Source of the DNA: Acidobacteriaceae bacterium | GTDB taxonomy: Bacteria; Acidobacteriota; Terriglobia; Terriglobales; Acidobacteriaceae | Assembly (NCBI GenBank): GCA_030040175.1 | Contig: JASHUF010000219.1 | Coordinates: 1-7,084 of the forward strand | DNA length: 7,084 nt | Direction: 5' to 3' | Shown: positions 1-5,755 of the stretch, piece by piece | How the letters are laid out: each line of letters opens with the position of its first letter | Position numbering within the stretch: position 1 is the first letter of the stretch | Notes under the pieces: generated by a model | Told to the model about the DNA's origin: nothing | Database searches by the model: none | What the model saw: the letters and a program-made list of their open reading frames with translations, nothing else | Program-made: the position numbers and the translations under genes

Positions 1-1467
1 CACGTGCGAGAAGGAAACGTTGCTGAGCAGGTCGTCTGACTTGGTGGGCACTTCGCCGTCCGTCCAGACTTCCTGAATTGGATCGACGCCATCCACGGTA
101 AGGTACTTGACGCTGGTCGGAAGTGAGCTGCTGAAGTTGGACTGGCTCCAGAAGGCGTATCCCAGCGAGTCTTTTATGCCTTCGATCGAGTTGACCACGT
201 TGCCGGTGCCGATGGCGCGGCTGCGGGTGCTGGTTACCTTCTTATGGACGTCGGTTTCCTGCAAGGGATTGTACGGCGCTGCTTGCCCTTCCCAGCTGGG
301 GCCGCTTTCATTCGTAGCGCCGCTGTCGGTGAAGTTCGTCACTGTCGCCCCGGTGCAGTAGTACGGCGGGAATTTATGGCCGGCGGCATGGGCGTTAACC
401 GCTGCAAGTCCCACTTCCATCGACGACTGGTTCTCGATGTTGTTCGGAATGGCATATTCCATGGTGTTGTAGGTTCCCGATACCGGCTCGCGAATCACAA
501 CGTTCACGGGCACCTCGCCCGAGGCGCTGTAAGCCTGCGGAATGATGTCTTGGACCGCGCCAAAGGTCCCGTCCAGGAACCCGGCGAGCGTGTCCCGGTT
601 GATGTTGGTGACCTGGAGACTGCCCAGTCCGGAGTCGTTGCTCGGGTTCACGATCACCAGCTCGGGCGTGGCGCCCAGGGGAACGACGGCCCAGTTGTTG
701 CCGGTCCCGTTTGCGATCGCATCCCCAGTGGCAGGATCGTTGCCCTGGAGGGCGAAGTTCCCAATATTAAAGCTGCCGCCAGGCAAGGCAAAGCTGTTGA
801 TCGTCCAGGTGGCGCCGGAGATGGGGTTGGCCTGATTGGAGTCGGTGGATAGCTGGCCGAAGCCGAGGTATTGCGACCCCGCCACAAGCGCCTGCCCGCA
901 GGGAGTGAGCGCGCGAAGCGTGGCGAACAGCGCGTCCTCCGGCCGGATGTCGGTCGAGGCTACGTTAATGTTCGTGCCGGCTCCGGAGTTGTTGATGATG
1001 GTTTGAATGGCGGTGGGCAGGTTGGTGCAGGTGGTGTCCGGCAGAGCAGTTCCGCAGGTCGCGGAAAAGCTGGCATTCGTCGAAACCGCGCACGACGGGG
1101 AAGCGAAGAAGCACCGGTTGCCCAGCACGGAATCGGTGTTCATGAAAAAGTCCACGATGGTGTCGGTGCCCGGCGTGCCGCAGGTGCCGCCCGCCGTCGT
1201 CCAGGCCACCCATGCGGCCGCGGTATCCGTGATGTTCACGGAATTATTTGAATTGATCGGGTCTACGCGGTTGTCCACGATGTTGAAACCCTTGGTCGAG
1301 TTGATGAAGATGCAGCCCTTCAAGACATAATCGGCCTGACCCATTTCCTGGTACTGCGCCGACGAGCCCATAATGGCGAGCTGCACGAACTGGGCATGCA
1401 GGTTAATGCTGGCCGCGGAGAGCGCGAGAACCGCAGCCGCGACGAGGGACATGAATCTCAGTTTCAT
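1..1467 (-). CDS. Secreted PstS-like substrate-binding protein (partial, C-terminus beyond left edge)
   Basis: The frame is open for 489 codons from ATG at 1467 to the window edge, so no stop is seen. Residues 1-25 form a classical signal peptide with an L-H-A|Q cleavage site. Motifs follow the order of PstS-type periplasmic phosphate-binding proteins: GSSAQ near the mature N-terminus (34-38), ASTDIRPED (170-178, like the ASDAPM region), NINRDTLAGFLDG (288-300, like the ETLADIFLGKITKW region), REPVSGTYN (326-334, like the R-x-x-x-SGT anion-binding loop), then IGTGN and GIKDSLGYAFWS (419-441, like the xGxIGY segment). Eight cysteines (52, 96, 119, 126, 138, 147, 190, 361) suggest disulfides, unusual for PstS. 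It is longer than the usual ~320-350 residues, and no pstC/A/B transporter gene is visible. The ligand is unknown; phosphate or another oxyanion is inference. The start is fixed by AAGGAG 7 nt upstream. The family call is fairly secure, the function less so. Confidence 0.7.
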   Translation of the reverse strand, partial: MKLRFMSLVAAAVLALSAASINLHAQFVQLAIMGSSAQYQEMGQADYVLKGCIFINSTKGFNIVDNRVDPINSNNSVNITDTAAAWVAWTTAGGTCGTPGTDTIVDFFMNTDSVLGNRCFFASPSCAVSTNASFSATCGTALPDTTCTNLPTAIQTIINNSGAGTNINVASTDIRPEDALFATLRALTPCGQALVAGSQYLGFGQLSTDSNQANPISGATWTINSFALPGGSFNIGNFALQGNDPATGDAIANGTGNNWAVVPLGATPELVIVNPSNDSGLGSLQVTNINRDTLAGFLDGTFGAVQDIIPQAYSASGEVPVNVVIREPVSGTYNTMEYAIPNNIENQSSMEVGLAAVNAHAAGHKFPPYYCTGATVTNFTDSGATNESGPSWEGQAAPYNPLQETDVHKKVTSTRSRAIGTGNVVNSIEGIKDSLGYAFWSQSNFSSSLPTSVKYLTVDGVDPIQEVWTDGEVPTKSDDLLSNVSFSHV

Positions 1468-1474
1468 ACTGCTG

Positions 1475-1480
1475 CTCCTT
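1475..1480 (-). promoter_or_regulatory. Ribosome binding site of the PstS-like gene
   Basis: AAGGAG on the minus strand lies 7 nt before the ATG at 1467. It supports that start, and the hydrophobic signal peptide begins directly after it. Confidence 0.75.
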
Positions 1481-1502
1481 GTTGGTCGTTAGATTGTGCG
1501 GT

Positions 1503-1548
1503 TCTCACAAAACTGAGGCACTTACCGCGACCGATGCAAATTGTGAGA
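1503..1548. promoter_or_regulatory. Perfect 8-bp inverted repeat upstream of the PstS-like gene
   Basis: TCTCACAA (1503-1510) and its exact reverse complement TTGTGAGA (1541-1548) are separated by 30 bp. They lie 36-81 bp upstream of the minus-strand start. Centre-to-centre distance is 38 bp. This could be two operator half-sites or the stem of a 5'-leader hairpin with a large loop. No regulator can be named, and chance occurrence is possible. Confidence 0.35.
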
Positions 1549-1713
1549 TAGAGCGATTGAGCCGTGGCGACCCGCCGCTCCCAGGCTTCTCTTATAATCC
1601 CGAAAAAGAAGTTTGATTTTGAATTTCCGGTGGAATTTTCGGAATTAACCCAAAAATCATGCGCTGCGCAAGCAGCCGCCGGATCGCACGCGTCGTTCCC
1701 GGGCTTACGCCGA

Positions 1714-1890
1714 ATCTGTCGGAGTTACGACTTACCTTGCTTCACCTGTCAGACGTTTGAATGACACAGTGCTTCCGGGGTCACGTTACTTATCCGGCTC
1801 CCCCGTCTCATCGGGATCGGCCTAAGTTCTCTACGGAATTTGTCGGCTATATGACTTACATCGCGTAATTTGTCCGACGTATGAATTACA
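1714..1890. repeat. Four imperfect 23-bp direct repeats in two pairs with 30-bp pitch
   Basis: Copies start at 1714, 1744, 1838 and 1868; each is 23 bp and all lie in the same orientation. Spacing within each pair is exactly 30 bp, and the pairs are 94 bp apart. Shared elements in each copy are TGTC at offset 4-7, T-x-T/C-G-A at offset 13-17, and a terminal T-x-A-C (TTACA, TGACA or TTACC). By hand alignment, copies 3 and 4 match at 18 of 23 positions, 2 and 4 at 18 of 23, 1 and 3 at 17 of 23. On the minus strand the units begin with TGTAA or a variant and carry C-x-GACA-[AG]-[AG]-T. Possible roles are an operator array for the divergent genes, or the multi-site end of a transposon (IS21 / Tn7 / Mu-like transposases bind serial repeats of similar size). 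No transposase gene is visible. The repeat itself is certain; its role is not. Confidence 0.75.
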
Positions 1891-2222
1891 GGGTTGCGCT
1901 GTACTCCGCGTGAATGATTCCACTCTCGCTGCCCGATCAAAATTGACCTCTTTTTCATTTCCGTCCATTTGCGCCCGCGCTTAAGATGCCCGCAGGCATT
2001 CTCTCGGCTACTCCGCCGTTTTCATGAGCTGATTGGCTTCCGGTCGCCGGGTGGAGAAATGCCGTCGGCGGCTATTTTGGGATCTGTCTTCTTAGCAATA
2101 AAACCGCAAGCACAGTTATCGCATGTGCCCCGGGGAGTGGGTTTCCTTCAGGCATGACGCAGCGGGTTGAGAACAAGTATGAGCCAATTGGTGCTCGGTA
2201 GCAGAGCAGGGAGCGCGGCAAT

Positions 2223-2256
2223 CGGCGCGCTGCGCGTTCATGCTCTCCGCGCGCCG
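2223..2256. promoter_or_regulatory. GC-rich hairpin upstream of the propeller lipoprotein gene
   Basis: CGGCGCGC (2223-2230) pairs perfectly with GCGCGCCG (2249-2256) across an 18-nt loop. It lies about 80 bp before the GTG start at 2336, so it may sit in the 5' leader of that mRNA. There is no T-tract on the plus side. A competing shorter pairing (GCGCG with CGCGC inside the arms) is possible. Function is unknown. Confidence 0.35.
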
Positions 2257-2322
2257 GGGCGGTTAATGTGAGTGTTGTTTCAACGCGAAATCTACGGTCG
2301 CAGCAATTGGCCGTGAACAGTT

Positions 2323-2328
2323 GAGGAG
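2323..2328 (+). promoter_or_regulatory. Ribosome binding site deciding the GTG start at 2336
   Basis: GAGGAG lies 7 nt before GTG 2336. A TTG further upstream (2321) overlaps this site and so cannot be the start. Confidence 0.75.
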
Positions 2329-2335
2329 CTACACC

Positions 2336-4510
2336 GTGAATCAAAGCAGATCATCCCACGTTCCAACCATCCTGAGGAGTGTCCAGCGCCAGGTCCTTCT
2401 GCCGGCGCTCTTGCTGGCCTCCTCAAGCGTGCTGTTCCTGTCCGGGTGCAGCTCGGGTCTCAACTTCGCAGGTAACGATGCGGCTGGTCCTGCGGACTTA
2501 AGCGAGCTGCATGGGACGGTGCACGGCGGCCAGTACCCGGTTGCGAATTCGGTCGTAAGCCTTTACGAAATCGGCGCGACATCGAGCTCCGCTCAAGGCT
2601 ATGGCGCGGCCCTCGGCACTCCCCTCGGCACGGCCACCACCAATTCCGCAGGCACGTGGTCGATATCCAGCCCCACGAGTTGCACGAACGCGAACGATGA
2701 ACTTTACCTGGTGGCCACAGGCGGCGAGGGCGGCAATACCTCGGGAAGCCAAAACTCCACCTCCAACAGCGCGCTCGTTCTCACTTCGGTTGCAGGCCCG
2801 TGCAACAACCAGTTCACCAATTCCTTCAATATCGACGAGGTCACGACCGTAGCCACCGAGTACGCATTGGCGGGCTTCTCCACCAATTACCAGGAGGTAG
2901 GCACAAGCACCACCAACGGAATTGGGTTGACCAATGCCTTTGCCACCGTAACCAACCTGGTGAATCTGAGCACCGGTGACGCGCTCGAAACCACCCCCGC
3001 GTACAGCACCGCGCCCGCGAACACCACCCCCGATGTTTTCTCGAGTATTGTTCCGTATGACACGATCAATACTCTCGCGAACGTCCTGTCCACCTGCGTG
3101 AACGCCGCCGGCGGCGCCAGCGACCCGGGGTGCACCGATCTGTTCTCTTACACCGGCGGCTCCAATTCTCTGCCCCAGGGTGATAACGGCGTGCAGGGGC
3201 CCGTGGCGAGCAACACGGCCGACGCGGTGCTCTACATTGCGCACAACCCCGCCCTGCCCTCGGCCTCCAGCTTCGCCGAGAGCAACGTAGCGGCCGTATG
3301 GGCGCTGCCCACCCCCGAGGCGCCCTTCGCGCCCGCTCTCAAATCGGCTCCCAACGACTTCACGTTGACGCTGAACTTCATCAGCGGCGGTCTGGGAGGT
3401 ACGAATGGCAACAACACCTCGGGCGCAACCTATATTGCTGTTGACAAGGCCGGCCAGGTCTGGATTGCGAACTCCAATGTGAATACCGTGACCTCGTTGA
3501 CCAACCTGGGCGCAGCGCGTTCCGAGACCACCACCGACAGCGGCGGCTCCCCGACGCAGGGTGGTTATTCGCTCTCTTCCGCCATCGTCCTTGGAGGGCT
3601 TGACACCGATCAGAACGGCAACGTGTGGATCTCCGATTATGAGAATTGCGTGTACGGGCTCAATTCCAGCGGCGCGCAACTGTCGGGGTCTCCTTTCACC
3701 TCCGACTGCGCCTCTGAAACCGGGATCAGTGCCGTGGCGGTGGACGGCAGCAATAACGTTTGGGTGGGCGGCCCCAACGTCATCACCTCCATCTCCAATC
3801 CCTCCGGGGCGCTCCGCAGCGGATTCCCCGTCACCTCGGGCTTTAATTCGCTCTCGGGATTTCTGGCCGCGGATGAGTCGGGGAACGTCTGGTGGACGGA
3901 TGGGGGAAACAGCCATGCCGGGTATATCAGCAGCACCGGGACATTTACCACCGCTTACTCCGCAGATCTCGGTACCCCCAGCCCTTATTCGGCCTTTGCT
4001 ATCGGGACGAAACCCACGAACCCGAGCTTGGAATTGTGGGTAGGTGAATCGGCTAACGATGCCATGACCCCGGTGGAGGCGGTATCGCCCTTCACCGTCG
4101 GTACATACAGCGAGATAACCCCCGGTTCCGATATTGGACAGGCGCAGATGCAGGCGGACGGCAATAACCGTGTCTTCTGGGCCAACTTAGGCGGAGGTTC
4201 TGTTCCTGCGAACGTTACCGAGTATCTCGCGAGTGAAACCCAGGTCTCCCCGACCAACGGCTTCACCGGCGGCTCCGTGCAGACGACGCTCTACCAGCCC
4301 TCCGGGTTTGTGATCGATCAATCGGGCAACGCCTGGATTCTCAACTACAGCAACTACGACGCCATTAATAACGCGGGGCCGTATGCCGGGAAGTACGCAG
4401 GCAACGGAGTGGGCGCGAGCAACATGACCGAAATGATCGGAATCGCAGGTCCCTCTCAACCCGTGAACTCGTACAACGCAGCGAACTCGACCTATGGAAA
4501 GAAGCCCTGA
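2336..4510 (+). CDS. Lipoprotein with seven propeller-type (NHL/Vgb-like) repeats
   Basis: The product is 724 residues, starting at GTG 2336 behind GAGGAG. Residues 1-37 form a lipoprotein signal with lipobox L-S-G-C (Cys38), so the mature protein should be lipid-anchored and face the periplasm or cell surface. Residues ~60-135 (GTVHGGQYPVANSVVSLYE, ending in a T-N-S-A-G-T-W-S-I motif) resemble a carboxypeptidase-regulatory-like beta-sandwich. A Ser/Thr/Asn-rich linker with paired cysteines follows. From ~366 onward an aromatic position in motifs such as GQVWIAN, GNVWISD, NNVWVGG, GNVWWTDG, LELWVGE, NRVFWAN and GNAWILN recurs at residues 376, 431, 476, 519, 568, 614 and 667, with 43-55 residue spacing. 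This is what a seven-bladed beta-propeller of the NHL, Vgb or SMP-30-like kind would show. The Vgb lyase catalytic residues were not identified, so an enzyme activity is not claimed. A binding or scaffold role at the envelope is inference. It is divergent from the PstS-like gene. Confidence 0.85.
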   Translation: MNQSRSSHVPTILRSVQRQVLLPALLLASSSVLFLSGCSSGLNFAGNDAAGPADLSELHGTVHGGQYPVANSVVSLYEIGATSSSAQGYGAALGTPLGTATTNSAGTWSISSPTSCTNANDELYLVATGGEGGNTSGSQNSTSNSALVLTSVAGPCNNQFTNSFNIDEVTTVATEYALAGFSTNYQEVGTSTTNGIGLTNAFATVTNLVNLSTGDALETTPAYSTAPANTTPDVFSSIVPYDTINTLANVLSTCVNAAGGASDPGCTDLFSYTGGSNSLPQGDNGVQGPVASNTADAVLYIAHNPALPSASSFAESNVAAVWALPTPEAPFAPALKSAPNDFTLTLNFISGGLGGTNGNNTSGATYIAVDKAGQVWIANSNVNTVTSLTNLGAARSETTTDSGGSPTQGGYSLSSAIVLGGLDTDQNGNVWISDYENCVYGLNSSGAQLSGSPFTSDCASETGISAVAVDGSNNVWVGGPNVITSISNPSGALRSGFPVTSGFNSLSGFLAADESGNVWWTDGGNSHAGYISSTGTFTTAYSADLGTPSPYSAFAIGTKPTNPSLELWVGESANDAMTPVEAVSPFTVGTYSEITPGSDIGQAQMQADGNNRVFWANLGGGSVPANVTEYLASETQVSPTNGFTGGSVQTTLYQPSGFVIDQSGNAWILNYSNYDAINNAGPYAGKYAGNGVGASNMTEMIGIAGPSQPVNSYNAANSTYGKKP

Positions 4511-4533
4511 GGAGGGTTTCGCAAACGCTGGTT

Positions 4534-4553
4534 CAGCCGGTGAGGGTCGGCTG
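4534..4553 (+). terminator. Small stem-loop after the propeller gene, weak terminator candidate
   Basis: CAGCCG (4534-4539) pairs with CGGCTG (4548-4553) around an 8-nt loop, 24 nt after the stop codon. There is no T-tract after it, so intrinsic termination is doubtful. It could simply protect the mRNA 3' end. Confidence 0.3.
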
Positions 4554-4600
4554 CCGCCGAGACAAGATTGCGGCAGGCCGCCCAGCCGGCCCTGAATTCG

Positions 4601-4645
4601 GGCGCCGGCCAGCCTCAGAGCAAATCCGGAGGCGGGGCCGGCGCC
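4601..4645 (+). promoter_or_regulatory. Long GC-rich hairpin upstream of the mini PEP-CTERM-like gene
   Basis: The outer arms GGCGCCGGCC (4601-4610) and GGCCGGCGCC (4636-4645) are a perfect 10-bp inverted repeat. Inside, GCCTC (4612-4616) pairs with GAGGC (4629-4633), giving about 15 paired positions with one small internal loop and a 12-nt terminal loop. It lies between the propeller gene and the start at 4714. No T-tract follows, so a leader structure, an attenuator, or a processing or stability element is as likely as a terminator. Confidence 0.5.
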
Positions 4646-4700
4646 GGGCCAGAACCGATAACGATCACCGTGGCCGCGCTGGCGGGCCGCGATTGGAGAT

Positions 4701-4706
4701 AAGGAG
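4701..4706 (+). promoter_or_regulatory. Ribosome binding site deciding the GTG start at 4714
   Basis: AAGGAG lies 7 nt before GTG 4714, directly ahead of a signal peptide. The open frame extends further upstream to 4540 in low-quality Arg-rich sequence with no ribosome site, which should not be annotated as protein. Confidence 0.75.
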
Positions 4707-4713
4707 AACCACC

Positions 4714-4902
4714 GTGAAGAAACTCAGATATGTGCTTCCCGTTCTGTTGGTCATCGCGGCAGCGACGCTGCGCCTGCATGCACAGGAGGGCGACGGCGGT
4801 TGCGTCGACTCCCCCGAAAACCCGACTGCGATTCTGGCCCTCGTAGGCATGGCCGCAGCCGGAATCAACCATCTGCGCAACCGCTTCGCGGGCCGCAAGT
4901 AG
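4714..4902 (+). CDS. 62-residue exported mini-protein with PEP-CTERM-like (PENPT) C-terminal tail
   Basis: The protein begins with a typical signal peptide (1-23, K-K-L-R then a hydrophobic core, ending L-H-A|Q). Only about ten residues follow (24-33, one Cys at 30 and several acidic residues) before the C-terminal block. That block is PENPT at 34-38, a hydrophobic stretch A-I-L-A-L-V-G-M-A-A-A-G-I (39-51), and a basic tail N-H-L-R-N-R-F-A-G-R-K (52-62). This tripartite order (Pro-rich signature, membrane segment, Arg/Lys cluster) is that of PEP-CTERM sorting signals, which exosortases recognise and process in EPS-producing Gram-negatives. P-E-x-P-T is a variant of the P-E-P signature. If processed, almost nothing but the short peptide would be displayed. 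No exosortase gene is in the window. It is bracketed by two strong hairpins. Alternatively it is a two-helix membrane mini-protein. The reading frame is well supported and the sorting role is probable. Confidence 0.8.
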   Translation: MKKLRYVLPVLLVIAAATLRLHAQEGDGGCVDSPENPTAILALVGMAAAGINHLRNRFAGRK

Positions 4903-4948
4903 ATTCAGCGGCCAGCGAAATCCGGTCACAGGGCTTCAAGAGGAAAAT

Positions 4949-4990
4949 CGCCGCGCGGCTACGCCGGTTGAACGGTTTAGCCGCGCGGTG
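4949..4990 (+). terminator. Strong hairpin after the mini PEP-CTERM-like gene
   Basis: CCGCGCGGCTA (4951-4961) is exactly complementary to TAGCCGCGCGG (4978-4988). A G-T and a C-G pair extend it outward to 4949/4990, and CCG/CGG (4964-4966 with 4973-4975) add pairing inside. It starts 47 nt after the stop codon of the mini-protein gene. No T-run follows immediately on the plus strand, although AT-rich sequence begins about 10 nt later; the minus-strand side has ATTTT. It is most likely a transcription end or mRNA 3' stabiliser, possibly bidirectional. Confidence 0.5.
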
Positions 4991-4996
4991 TATGTT
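4968..4996 (+). promoter_or_regulatory. Weak sigma70-like promoter candidate before the first Ig-like lipoprotein gene
   Basis: TTGAAC (4968-4973) and TATGTT (4991-4996) are separated by 17 bp, with 4 of 6 matches to each consensus box. The site overlaps the hairpin at 4949-4990 and lies about 120 bp before the ATG at 5114. It is a motif match only and could be chance. Confidence 0.2.
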
Positions 4997-5113
4997 CACG
5001 AAAAATTAAATTCCCAGTCTTCCGCCCGCGCTTAATCTCAATTCACAACCCAGTCCAGTCAGAGCGCCGGCCAGGCGTATCTGGGACATTCCCCTGTAAC
5101 GGGAGCTTCATTG

Positions 5114-5605
5114 ATGACAGAACTGCGCGCAGAGAGACACGTATGGCCGCGAGCGCAGCGCGTCTTGATTGCTTTGCTTCCCGCCGTGATCCTCGCCCTG
5201 GCCAGCGCCTGTGGCGGCAAGGCAAAGCCGGTCGTCGGACCTATCCAATTTGTCGGCAGCTCAGGTGCCTCGGTTTCTCCGGTCAGCACCCTCCCCGAGA
5301 ATGGAGTGGTGTACCTTGTGGCGACCGTAACCAACGATGACGAGATGTTAGGCGTGAGTTGGACGGTAAACTGCGGATCGCTTCCGTCCGGCGGCGGTAC
5401 CAACGGAGTCATCAGCACTGCGTGTGGAGTCTTTACGCCGGCACAAACACTCTCCGGTCCCATTCCAACCTATCCCTCGACGGGATACGTCACCGAATAT
5501 ACCGCGCCCTCGATAATCCCGAATGGAAATACGGTTACGATCACTGCTCACGCCACCAGCTTGCCCTCGGTCGTTTCCAGCGTGACCTTAACCATCGATC
5601 AGTAA
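5114..5605 (+). CDS. Small lipoprotein with one bacterial Ig-like domain
   Basis: The product is 163 residues. ATG 5114 is preferred over the adjacent TTG 5111 because GGGAG (5101-5105) is spaced 8 nt from it. A basic N-terminus is followed by a hydrophobic core (17-30) and a lipobox-like A-S-A-C with Cys33, then G-G-K; so lipidation is likely although the -3 residue is Ala. Residues ~44-162 form one Ig-like (Big-type) beta-sandwich: GVSW with Trp83, a cysteine pair (87 and 104) that probably forms a disulfide, C-G-V-F-T-P, Y-T-A-P at 129-132, then P-N-G-N-T-V-T-I-T-A and a final V-T-L-T-I strand. The same signature recurs in each domain of the gene starting at 5756, so the two are paralogs. 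The specific ligand or partner is unknown; Ig-like domains usually serve adhesion or spacing. The 3' end shows an imperfect 20-bp tandem duplication. Confidence 0.85.
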   Translation: MTELRAERHVWPRAQRVLIALLPAVILALASACGGKAKPVVGPIQFVGSSGASVSPVSTLPENGVVYLVATVTNDDEMLGVSWTVNCGSLPSGGGTNGVISTACGVFTPAQTLSGPIPTYPSTGYVTEYTAPSIIPNGNTVTITAHATSLPSVVSSVTLTIDQ

Positions 5606-5621
5606 CTTTCACCATCGTACC
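5582..5621 (+). repeat. Imperfect 20-bp tandem duplication spanning the stop codon
   Basis: Unit 1 (5582-5601) and unit 2 (5602-5621) agree at 14 of 20 positions, including an identical seven-base ACCATCG core (5591-5597 and 5611-5617). Unit 1 encodes the last strand of the Ig-like domain (V-T-L-T-I). Because 20 is not a multiple of 3, unit 2 is read out of frame and supplies the TAA stop. In its own frame unit 2 would read V-T-F-T-I-V-P-A, which matches the domain-boundary segments of the next gene (ITLTIVP, VNFTIAP). Confidence 0.5.
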
Positions 5622-5742
5622 TGCGGACCGCAAATTCGTAGGGTCGGCGCTTCCGGGCGAATGCCATTGCCGGTTGCGCAGTACACCGGGGAGTGTCGAG
5701 CGCTGTTTCGAGGATGCAAATTGCCTTCAGGGAAATCAACGC

Positions 5743-5748
5743 AGGGGA
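5743..5748 (+). promoter_or_regulatory. Ribosome binding site deciding the ATG start at 5756
   Basis: AGGGGA lies 7 nt before ATG 5756. The in-frame ATG at 5750 is only one base away from this motif, too close to be used well. Confidence 0.6.
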
Positions 5749-5755
5749 AATGAGG

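Larger units (their letters stand above)
1468..2335. other. Divergent intergenic region, no convincing gene
   Basis: This 868-bp stretch separates the minus-strand PstS-like gene from the plus-strand propeller lipoprotein gene, so it should carry promoters for both. Short open frames occur on both strands (62-90 codons), but none has a good ribosome site, signal peptide or recognisable motif, and they overlap one another. Base composition is more AT-rich than the flanking genes around 1600-1660 and 1830-1960. A perfect TATAAT (1593-1598, plus) has no matching -35 box. A TTGACC (1943-1948) has only a weak partner, CATTTG, at 17-bp spacing. No tRNA or known riboswitch pattern was recognised. 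The direct repeats, the inverted repeat and the hairpin are listed separately. Confidence 0.6.

Noticed and set aside
244..1330. Several plus-strand open frames over the PstS-like gene
   Set aside because: They overlap each other and the 489-codon minus-strand frame that has a ribosome site, signal peptide and family motifs.
1557..1598. Promoter from TTGAGC to a perfect TATAAT
   Set aside because: The boxes are 30 bp apart, far beyond the 16-18 bp needed, and no better -35 box lies at the right distance.
1714..1890. CRISPR array
   Set aside because: Only four imperfect repeats, about 7-bp gaps within pairs and no uniform spacers; the structure does not fit CRISPR.
2095..2230. Possible cyclic di-GMP-I riboswitch (AAGCACAG, GACGCA and GGTAGC fragments in order)
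   Set aside because: The fragments recall the consensus but the conserved GGCAAA core and the paired arms after GGTAGC are absent, so it does not fold as that class.
1564..2344. Short open frames of 62-90 codons in the divergent spacer
   Set aside because: No ribosome site or recognisable motif; the minus-strand one at 1749-1958 owes its internal repeat (DKLRDVSHIADKF-like) to the 30-bp DNA repeats.
2498..3916. Long minus-strand open frame of 472 codons opposite the propeller gene
   Set aside because: It is antisense to a well-supported lipoprotein gene, its translation is Gly/Arg/Val-rich without motifs or a signal, and GC-rich codon use readily creates such shadows.
4540..4713. N-terminal extension of the mini-protein to a start at 4540
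   Set aside because: The extension is Arg-rich, lies over a strong hairpin and would bury the signal peptide; GTG 4714 has a clear AAGGAG.
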